Part shown: piece after piece, positions 46,211 through 53,099 of the stretch
How positions within the stretch are numbered: position 1 is the first letter of the stretch
How the letters are laid out: each line of letters starts with the position of its first letter
Assembly: GCA_026398435.1 (NCBI GenBank)
Contig: JAPLSW010000030.1
Span: 1-53,099 of the forward strand
Length of the DNA stretch: 53,099 nt
Source: Chlamydiota bacterium
GTDB taxonomy: Bacteria; Chlamydiota; Chlamydiia; Chlamydiales; Rhabdochlamydiaceae
Reading direction: 5' to 3'
Position numbers and translations under genes: made by a program
The notes under the pieces: model-generated
Databases searched by the model: none
Told to the model about the DNA's origin: nothing
The model's input: only the letters and a program-made list of their open reading frames with translations

Positions 46211-47613
46211 GCTTTCTCCTCCGCAAACTAGCAACGCAAGACAACCTATCCGGCATCATCAGGGCCTTCTTTCATTCAGCCGTTGTTGCAGTAGGACCTT
46301 GGATCATGATCATCCTCGCTTTGGGATCGGTCCATTTTTTTACGATAGATTATACAGGATTCAGAGAGCTGCAAGAATTCCAGGCTATCATTCTATATAA
46401 CTTTTTGTTTTCCTTTATTCTATCAGCGCCTCTGTATATGATCTCCGCACGTTATGTGGCCGACTGCCTCTTTAGAAGGGATGCCTTTCCGATACCGGGC
46501 ATTCTCATAACAAGTCTAACCTTTCTTTTACTTCCCTCTTTTGCAATCGCCCTATTTCTTTATGGTTTTTACGCAACAATGAGCGGGTATTGCGCTCTAT
46601 TTAGCATCATCAATTTCGTTCTTCTATCTCAGATATGGATTATCATGCTTTATCTTGGATGCATCCGCAATTTCCGTGCGATCACCCTCTCTTGGGCAGG
46701 TGGCATGATTCTAACTTTGTATTTCACCATAGGGCTCGGAAGATCTTATGGAACAACAGGGATGATGCTTGGGCTTAACATTGGGCTTGCGCTTCTACTC
46801 TTTTCCCTTCTTTCCAACATCATGGCTGAGTACCCCTATCGCTTAAGAAAAGCCAAAGAGTTTCACTATTATTTTAGACAATATTCCGGACTGTTTTGGA
46901 GTGGATTTTTTCTCTTTTCCGGCATGTGGGTCGATAAAGTCCTCATGTGGTTTTCTCCTGAGGCAACGATGCACGCTAATGGACTTGTCACCTGCCATAT
47001 TTACGATGGAGCGATGTTCCTTTCCTACCTCAGTATCATCCCGGTGCTCTCCCTCTTCATATTCAGCTTAGAGACTAACTTCTACGAGTCCTATATTCTT
47101 TATCTCCAGCATATCGAGCGCAACACCCCCCTATCATTAATAGAACAGACTAAAAATGAGATCATCAAAAAAATTGGAGAAAATGGAAGGTCCTTTCTCA
47201 TATTGCAAGGGACGATCACACTCCTCATCATCGCTATCACCCCTGAGATTTTTCAGTGGATGAAAGCTGATTTTGCTCAGGTCAGCATCTTCCGCTTGGG
47301 AACTCTTGGCGCCTTTTTTGGAGCGCTCAATTTAATTATCGTGATCTTCTTCTCCTATTTCGATAGCCAAAACAACATGATGATCGTCTCGAGCCTGATG
47401 TTTTTTAGCAACGTAGTCTTCACTCTCATTAGCCAGCAGCTAGGATTTAGTTTTTATGGCTATGGGTACTGCCTATCGATGATACTCACCTTTTTTGTCG
47501 CTGCTACCCTATTTATTCGCTTCTTGAATAAACTCACCTACAACATTTTCATCACCAATGTCGTAAAACATAGAAGTGTCAAAGAGCGCTTTTTAGAAAA
47601 CAAAAGCGGATAA
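46198..47613 (+). CDS. pelG: PelG polysaccharide transporter (Wzx-like)
   Basis: A 471-residue inner-membrane protein with about twelve predicted helices. It begins MAGIGFLLRKLATQDNLSGIIRAFFHSAVVAVGPW, the characteristic PelG start. It belongs to the polysaccharide transporter/MATE-like fold and is thought to form the translocation channel with PelD and PelE. It is the last gene of the operon. No clear intrinsic terminator follows in the 287 bases before the converging efflux gene; I see nothing else in that gap. Confidence 0.9.
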   Translation: MAGIGFLLRKLATQDNLSGIIRAFFHSAVVAVGPWIMIILALGSVHFFTIDYTGFRELQEFQAIILYNFLFSFILSAPLYMISARYVADCLFRRDAFPIPGILITSLTFLLLPSFAIALFLYGFYATMSGYCALFSIINFVLLSQIWIIMLYLGCIRNFRAITLSWAGGMILTLYFTIGLGRSYGTTGMMLGLNIGLALLLFSLLSNIMAEYPYRLRKAKEFHYYFRQYSGLFWSGFFLFSGMWVDKVLMWFSPEATMHANGLVTCHIYDGAMFLSYLSIIPVLSLFIFSLETNFYESYILYLQHIERNTPLSLIEQTKNEIIKKIGENGRSFLILQGTITLLIIAITPEIFQWMKADFAQVSIFRLGTLGAFFGALNLIIVIFFSYFDSQNNMMIVSSLMFFSNVVFTLISQQLGFSFYGYGYCLSMILTFFVAATLFIRFLNKLTYNIFITNVVKHRSVKERFLENKSG

Positions 47614-47900
47614 GCTAGGAAGTTAGCTATTCCGTTGGGCTTGAAGCAGCTTATCTATATAGGACAAACTTTCGGTCAAGATTCTCTGAATGGTCTGTGG
47701 CTATTTCAAGGTGCAGAATAACTCAGATGTAGAAAAACTGAAGGAATGTCACGGCGTTTCTAAATACTAACAGAGCTTGCATACCTAAAGCTGCCGCTTG
47801 TGAAAGCTATCAAAATGAGGAGGATTGGATCTTCTATTTTTTTGGTAAGATAAATTTAGGTACTCATTTGTCGGATGAACCCATCTTTTCCGATCTATAT

Positions 47901-49334
47901 TTATTTTTTAGGATGCTCTTCTTTGAACGTCTTTTCAGAGTAGTCATCAGCATTAACAACCCATCCTCCGCCAAGACTTGTATAGATATCGATGAGGGTT
48001 AAAAAGACATTGCCTTGCACGGAGGCATATTGAAGCTCTGCATCAAAAAGCTGTCTTTCTGCATCGAGGAAATTAAGGTAGTCGGTAAGACCTTCTTGGT
48101 ACCTGTAGTCAGAGAGAGTCAAATACTGAGAGAGGGCTCCAACTCTTTCTTTTTCTATGTCTGCCAAAGAAAGGGTGATGTTGTGGGAGATGAGAGCGTC
48201 ATTGACCTCTTTAAAGGCATTGAGGACAACAGATTCATATTTATAGATGAGAGCTTCTTTATCAGCTCTTGCAAGTTTTAAGTTACTTGTTAAATAACCA
48301 CCGGTAAAGATCTCTTGCACAAGACCCAGACCATAAGACCAAACACTTGACGGCTTGGTGAGTAGGTTACTTAGCTCGGAGCTCTCTGTGCCAAAGGCTC
48401 CTGTTAAACTGATCTGAGGGAAGAAGGCGGCCTTTGCCACTCCTATCTGGGCATTGGCAGCGATGAGATTCTGCTCAGCGGCTAAAATATCAGGTCGTTG
48501 ATTGAGAACCTCTGAGGGAAGGGCTACGGGCACAGAGGGGGGCTGATCTATCTCATCTAAGATCTTCCCTCTTTTGATGGTAGAGGGGGGCCGTCCCATG
48601 AGGACAGATAAAAGGTCCTCCGTTAGGGCAATAGAAATTTTTATCGTCTCAGCACTTGCTTCTGTGTAATCGAGCTCCGATAGGGCCTGCTGCACTTCCA
48701 TCTCTGATGTCAGTCCTAACTCAAACCGTGTCTTAGCCAAATCATACGCCTGGCACCGGTCTATGATTGTCTGATTCGCGATAAAAAGCTGTTTGTCATA
48801 CTGCCGAAGGAGGATATAAGAGGAGGCGACAGATCCCACAAGAGCGAGTACCACAGCTCGTCTTGTTTCTACTTGTGAGAGGAGGCTCGCTTTAGCAACT
48901 TCCGTTCCACTGCGATACTGCCCCCAGATATCCACTTGGTAGGAAGCATTTAAAAGAAGGGTATAGGAGTTAAAATAAGGATTGACGCCAGGGGTAAATG
49001 GCTGCTGGGTGGCAGAGGTTTTTTCCCTACCTCCGGAGGCATCACCACTGAGTTGAGGATATAAGTAGGACATAGCAATGCCGAGCTTTGCAGCAAAGGC
49101 CTCAACTGTATAGATCGCTGCAGTAAGATCTTGGTTATTGGCCAGAGCCTCATCGATCATCTCATCTAAGACTGGATCTCCGAACTGCTTCCACCAACAA
49201 ACATTGGAAAAGTCACCGGCTTCATCCGCCTCAATACGCCAGTTTGTAGCCATAGGAGGCTCCGGCCTTTGGTATTTAGGATGCATCGTACAAGCAGATA
49301 AACAAATAAGGGAGAGTGCAGTGAGCTTTTTCAT
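47901..49334 (-). CDS. RND efflux outer-membrane lipoprotein (OprM/NodT family)
   Basis: A 477-residue outer-membrane channel of the TolC type. The N-terminus has a lipoprotein signal with lipobox LSAC (MKKLTALSLICLSACTMHPKY). Two OEP repeats follow, each with a helical barrel section and beta strands; the conserved IGVAKAAFFPQISLTGAFG marks the second. It drains substrates from the AcrB-type pump to the outside. Its start overlaps the pump's stop by four bases, so adaptor, pump and channel form one operon on the minus strand. Confidence 0.93.
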   Translation of the reverse strand: MKKLTALSLICLSACTMHPKYQRPEPPMATNWRIEADEAGDFSNVCWWKQFGDPVLDEMIDEALANNQDLTAAIYTVEAFAAKLGIAMSYLYPQLSGDASGGREKTSATQQPFTPGVNPYFNSYTLLLNASYQVDIWGQYRSGTEVAKASLLSQVETRRAVVLALVGSVASSYILLRQYDKQLFIANQTIIDRCQAYDLAKTRFELGLTSEMEVQQALSELDYTEASAETIKISIALTEDLLSVLMGRPPSTIKRGKILDEIDQPPSVPVALPSEVLNQRPDILAAEQNLIAANAQIGVAKAAFFPQISLTGAFGTESSELSNLLTKPSSVWSYGLGLVQEIFTGGYLTSNLKLARADKEALIYKYESVVLNAFKEVNDALISHNITLSLADIEKERVGALSQYLTLSDYRYQEGLTDYLNFLDAERQLFDAELQYASVQGNVFLTLIDIYTSLGGGWVVNADDYSEKTFKEEHPKK

Positions 49335-52300
49335 GGACCGTCCTTGTCTTTCGGGGGCTTAAACATCACCCTAAAGAAAAAGGGAACAAAGAGCAGGGCT
49401 AGGATGGTCGCTGCGATCATCCCTCCAAATACACCAACGCCTACAGAATGGCGGCTGGCAGCGCCAGCCCCGGAACTTGTAATAAGGGGGATGACCCCAC
49501 AAATAAAGGTGAGCGATGTCATGAGGATAGCGCGGAAACGCAGGCGGGCGGCCTCTATAGCTGCATCCATCACAGACATCCCTTCCTTATGTTTGATCAC
49601 AGCAAATTCCACGATCAAGATCGCATTTTTAGCAGAGAGGGCAATCAACGTCACAAGACCGATTTGGAAATACACATCGTTGGACATCCCCTTGACCCAG
49701 ATCGCAAGAAAAGCCCCTAAAGCTCCAAAGGGCACGGCCATAAGTACAGCTAAGGGCAGAGACCATCTTTCATAAAGGGCGGAGAGGATTAAAAATACCA
49801 TGATCAACCCTGCAATAAGGATAGAAGAGGAAGTACCACCTGTTGCAATTTCTTGGTAGGCCTCTCCACTCCATCCAAAATTCATGTCGGGAGGAAGAAC
49901 TTCTTTAGCAACCTCCTCCATGGCGATGATCGCTTGGCCCGTTGTATACCCAGGAGCCGAAGATCCTATGATTTCAGCGGCTCTAAAATCATTAAACCGG
50001 CTGACGAGATTGGACCCTTGTGAGGGGTGGATCGTAAGGAGTGAATTAAGAGGCACCATCTGATTTTCAGAGGAGCGGACATAGATATCACCGAGGTTAT
50101 CAAGTCGCTCTCTGTATTCCGGCAGAGCCTGGACAATGACCTGGTACACCCTTCCGTATTTATTAAAGTTATTCACATAGACAGAGCCGAGCAGCGTTTG
50201 CAATGCCTGGTATACATCGGAGATCGCTACACCGAGCGCCTTTGTTTTATATCGATCGAGATCGATATAAAACTGCAGGTTACTAAACTGCGCTGTCGTC
50301 ATCAGAGGAGTAAGTTCGGGGCGCTCTTTTGCCTTCTCTATAAACGCAGATATTGCCTCTTCGAGGGCTTTGTCCCCATTATCCCCACGGTTTTCTACCC
50401 AAAACTCGAATCCCCCCACGGTTCCAAGCCCCTGTATTGCTGGAGGAGGAACAAGTAAGACAGCAGAATCTTGGATCTGGCTAAATTCTTTTTGCAAATC
50501 GAGCAAGATCTGCCCCGCCTGGAGCTCCGGTTTTTTTCGGTATTTCCAGTCCTTGAGCATGATAAAGTTTGTACCAATCGTTGTACGATCAAGGCTTTCA
50601 ATTAAACTAAACCCGGTAAAGGAAATCACTCTTTCTACGCCGGGATGCTTGCCCGCAATGTCACTGATGAGATTATCGACATCTGTCGTCCGATCAAGAC
50701 TTGCCGCATCGGGAAGGTTCGCAAAGGCTATGAGATACCCTTGGTCTTCATTCGGAACAAAGCTTGTAGGCGTTGTCTTATAAAAGTATCCGAGCGTTGC
50801 AAGGATACAGAAAAAGATGCAAAAGCTGACCATCTTAGAGCGCATGAGCCAAGAGGCGACTTTCAAATAGCGCCCCGTAAGATTTTCAAGGGCCGTATTA
50901 AACTTTCTGGCTAGGGTATTTTCTTTCTCTCGGGGCTTTAGGATGAGCGCTGCAAGGGCCGGGCTTAAAGTCAAAGCCACAAGGCCTGAAAAAAATACCG
51001 ATATCGCAATGGTGATTGCAAACTGCTTATAGAGCTGCCCTGCAATACCCCCAAGAAATGCGACGGGAATAAAAACAGCACAGAGAACAAATACGATCGC
51101 GATGATAGGCGCTGTTACCTCTTCCATCGCTTTAATACTCGCCTCTTTTGCCGTGAGATTAAAGCTGCGCATATTCCTCTCGACATTCTCGACAACGACG
51201 ATGGCGTCATCCACGACAATTCCTATGGCAAGCACCATGCCGAACAGAGTGAGCGTATTAATCGAAAAGCCAAACAGGTACATACCAGCAAAGGTTCCGA
51301 CGATAGATACGACAAGAGCGATCACAGGAATAAGTGTAGCACGAAGATTCTGCAAAAAGATAAACACAACGATCATCACTAAAATAGCGGCTTGCAGTAT
51401 GGTCCATACCACCTCGGAGATCGAGGCTTTTACAAAAAGGGATGTGTCATAGGGAATAGAATAGGTTATCCCTTGAGGGAAGCTTTTAGAGATCTTCTCC
51501 ATCTTGTTATAGATCGACTCCGCAACATCGAGGGCATTCGCCCCATATTCTTGGTAGATGCCAAGGAGCATCGTCGGCTTCGTATCGATGCTGCCATTGA
51601 CTGTATAGTCTTGCGCTCCGAGGGTGATGCTTGCTACGTCTTTAAGGAGAACCATCGCTCCGCTGATATCGGCTCTGAGCACGATATTTTCGAACTCTTG
51701 CACTGTCGTCAGGCGCCCTTGTGATGTCATGGGCACAGTGAGAGGAACAGGCCTAACATTAGGAGCCTGACCCAGCTGGCCGAGGCCAAAGTCCTGATTC
51801 TGCTCTTGGACTGCTGTCACGATATCATTTGTCGTGATGCCCAGCTGCGCCATGATATCCGGCCTTAGCCAGATCCTCATAGAATAGTTACGCTGACCGA
51901 TCATCATGATCTGGCTGATGCCAGGAAGAAGTTCCAATTCATTAACCACGTTGATGCTGGCGTAGTTACTGATAAACTCATCATCATAGATCCCATCTGG
52001 AGATTGCATCGCAACGACAAGTAAGATATTGGGTGTTTGTTTCGTAACAGTTACCCCTTCCGATTGCACCGTTGTGGGAAGCTCCGCTAGCGCCTGGCTA
52101 ACTAAGTTTTGGACGTTTACCTGGTCTATGTTCGCATCGCTGCCGATGGCAAAATACACATCGAGGGTCATGCTGCCGGTTGCGGAATTTTGCGAGTACA
52201 TGTAAATCATGTCCTCAACACCTAAGATCTGCTGCTCCAAAGGGGACGCGACGTCATTAGCCATGGTGGATGCGCTGGCGCCATTAAATGTGGCATCCAC

Positions 52301-52435
52301 ACGGATGAGTGGAGGGGTAATGTTAGGGTACTGCTCTATGGGGAGCGATCTCATCGCCATGCCCCCTGCAAAGACAATTATAATTGATATGACGCTTGCA
52401 AAGATCGGGTGGTTAATGAAAAAGCGGGAGATCAT
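49331..52435 (-). CDS. RND multidrug efflux pump (AcrB/MexB-like, HAE1)
   Basis: A 1034-residue inner-membrane proton antiporter with twelve membrane segments and two large periplasmic loops. The start ISRFFINHPIFASVISI is the usual N-terminus. The fourth helix contains GIVVDDAIVVVENVERN with the paired aspartates of the proton relay, and the second half has ALSAKNAILIVEFA. The ATG at 52435 overlaps the adaptor's TGA and is preferred over an ATG 17 codons upstream, which reads inside the adaptor gene. It expels hydrophobic compounds; the specific drugs cannot be predicted. Confidence 0.94.
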   Translation of the reverse strand: MISRFFINHPIFASVISIIIVFAGGMAMRSLPIEQYPNITPPLIRVDATFNGASASTMANDVASPLEQQILGVEDMIYMYSQNSATGSMTLDVYFAIGSDANIDQVNVQNLVSQALAELPTTVQSEGVTVTKQTPNILLVVAMQSPDGIYDDEFISNYASINVVNELELLPGISQIMMIGQRNYSMRIWLRPDIMAQLGITTNDIVTAVQEQNQDFGLGQLGQAPNVRPVPLTVPMTSQGRLTTVQEFENIVLRADISGAMVLLKDVASITLGAQDYTVNGSIDTKPTMLLGIYQEYGANALDVAESIYNKMEKISKSFPQGITYSIPYDTSLFVKASISEVVWTILQAAILVMIVVFIFLQNLRATLIPVIALVVSIVGTFAGMYLFGFSINTLTLFGMVLAIGIVVDDAIVVVENVERNMRSFNLTAKEASIKAMEEVTAPIIAIVFVLCAVFIPVAFLGGIAGQLYKQFAITIAISVFFSGLVALTLSPALAALILKPREKENTLARKFNTALENLTGRYLKVASWLMRSKMVSFCIFFCILATLGYFYKTTPTSFVPNEDQGYLIAFANLPDAASLDRTTDVDNLISDIAGKHPGVERVISFTGFSLIESLDRTTIGTNFIMLKDWKYRKKPELQAGQILLDLQKEFSQIQDSAVLLVPPPAIQGLGTVGGFEFWVENRGDNGDKALEEAISAFIEKAKERPELTPLMTTAQFSNLQFYIDLDRYKTKALGVAISDVYQALQTLLGSVYVNNFNKYGRVYQVIVQALPEYRERLDNLGDIYVRSSENQMVPLNSLLTIHPSQGSNLVSRFNDFRAAEIIGSSAPGYTTGQAIIAMEEVAKEVLPPDMNFGWSGEAYQEIATGGTSSSILIAGLIMVFLILSALYERWSLPLAVLMAVPFGALGAFLAIWVKGMSNDVYFQIGLVTLIALSAKNAILIVEFAVIKHKEGMSVMDAAIEAARLRFRAILMTSLTFICGVIPLITSSGAGAASRHSVGVGVFGGMIAATILALLFVPFFFRVMFKPPKDKDGP

Positions 52436-53099
52436 AACTCCCCTTCCTCTTGCTGATCGGGGCTTGAGGGCTGAATCGGGAGCCACTTAGTAATGGTGAC
52501 AGAAGTATTATTTTGGACCTTATTGACTCCCTCAGCAATCACTACATCTCCATCTTTGAGTCCCGACTGGATGATCCAGTAATCGTGATACCAATCACCG
52601 ACAGTCACTGGGCGGATTTCCGCATGACCCTCGGCATTTACCACATAGACAAAGATCCCTTTTTGCCCTTGCAGCACAGCCGTCTGAGGGATGATGATGG
52701 CGCTGGGTCTTTCAGCTCCTTTGACTACAACACGGACAAATTGTCCAGGCCGGAGCCATCCATTGGGATTAGAGACGGTGGATCTGACAAGCATCGTCCC
52801 GGTATTTTGCTGCACGGCGGGGTCTGTAAAATTAATGATCCCTTCCGCCGGAAAGACACTTCCATCCGCCATGATCACTTCAATACTAAATTTCATATCT
52901 TCAGGGTAGACAAGAAGATGCTTCTCCCTTTCATCACGCGCTTTTAAGATATCTCCTTCCGAAACACTAAAATTCACCCATATTGGGTCGATGACGTAGA
53001 TGTTTGTCAAAAGACTATTGGGACCGGGAGAGATTAAGGCCCCCTCTCGGAATATAGCTTTACTTGCCATGCCCGTCACTGGAGTCTGGATAGAAGCAA
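52432..53099 (-). CDS. RND periplasmic adaptor (AcrA/MexA-like), partial at right edge
   Basis: The C-terminal 222 residues of a membrane-fusion protein; the N-terminus with the lipoyl and hairpin domains lies beyond the window. Visible are the barrel-domain entry (TPVTGMASKAIFREGALI), LRPGQFVRVVVKG, and IIIPQTAVLQGQKGIFVYVV, typical of the family, followed by a membrane-proximal domain ending in QQEEGEL. It bridges the pump and the outer-membrane channel encoded downstream. Its stop overlaps the pump start (ATGA). Confidence 0.92.
   Translation of the reverse strand, partial: ASIQTPVTGMASKAIFREGALISPGPNSLLTNIYVIDPIWVNFSVSEGDILKARDEREKHLLVYPEDMKFSIEVIMADGSVFPAEGIINFTDPAVQQNTGTMLVRSTVSNPNGWLRPGQFVRVVVKGAERPSAIIIPQTAVLQGQKGIFVYVVNAEGHAEIRPVTVGDWYHDYWIIQSGLKDGDVVIAEGVNKVQNNTSVTITKWLPIQPSSPDQQEEGEL

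Noticed and set aside
47614..47900. A terminator or small gene between pelG and the efflux channel gene
   Set aside because: No stable hairpin with a T-run and no convincing coding frame could be found.
1..53099. tRNA, rRNA, CRISPR arrays or insertion sequences with intact transposases
   Set aside because: I found no T-loop-like sequences in the intergenic regions, no regularly spaced repeats and no transposase apart from the broken Rpn-type gene.

Overview
The window looks like a piece of a Gram-negative genome of roughly 40 to 45% GC from an environmental, probably host-associated bacterium. An environmental chlamydia (Chlamydiota) is my best guess. The hints are a Rpn-type PD-(D/E)XK gene, a stand-alone SET-domain gene, an AAA/DUF234 ATPase and several freshly broken genes. 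None of these is diagnostic and no rRNA or tRNA is present, so the assignment is inference only.

Layout. (1) 1-6.6 kb is accessory: an AAA/DUF234 ATPase running off the left edge, a gene-poor stretch with a 31-nt palindrome and a 15-nt direct repeat, a Rpn-family gene broken by a one-base frameshift, a type IIIB (MgtA-like) P-type ATPase and a SET-domain protein. (2) 6.8-15.9 kb mixes amino-sugar metabolism and signalling: glmS, an HPt protein, a UDP-HexNAc 6-dehydrogenase, an NAD-dependent sugar-nucleotide epimerase/decarboxylase, an HPt-like/receiver fusion, a secreted PelA/Sph3-type glycoside hydrolase, a FixL-like PAS histidine kinase with its receiver partner, and a frameshifted zinc alcohol dehydrogenase. 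(3) 16.0-30.9 kb, all on the minus strand, holds hsp20 and then a tightly packed run read from 30.9 down to 16.5 kb: a four-subunit group 3b-type [NiFe] hydrogenase with a cyclic-nucleotide-binding-fold protein, a maturation protease, hypA-F-C-D-E (no hypB), a Ni/Co permease, a CoA transferase/hydrolase and PEP synthase. (4) 31.0-35.3 kb is carA-carB, with carB broken by an internal deletion of about 38 nt. (5) 35.4-47.6 kb is an eight-gene, translationally coupled pel-type exopolysaccharide operon. PelA and PelB are each split into two proteins, PelD has no GGDEF domain and no PelC is visible. (6) 47.9-53.1 kb is an RND efflux system (adaptor, pump, outer-membrane lipoprotein) on the minus strand, cut by the right edge.

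How the parts fit. glmS, the UDP-sugar enzymes, the secreted hydrolase and the pel operon form one plausible theme: making, exporting, deacetylating and trimming an amino-sugar polymer. The hydrolase encoded inside the pel operon has lost two of the three conserved active-site residues, while a second copy 22 kb away, among sensor and receiver genes, keeps all three. The hydrogenase run couples H2/NAD(P)H turnover to acyl-CoA and PEP metabolism. A kinase with FixL-type heme-contact residues suggests oxygen sensing. The most novel item is the rearranged pel system lacking the c-di-GMP receptor domain. Three or four genes are interrupted; the carB deletion is too large to be a homopolymer error, whereas the two one-base frameshifts could be sequencing errors.
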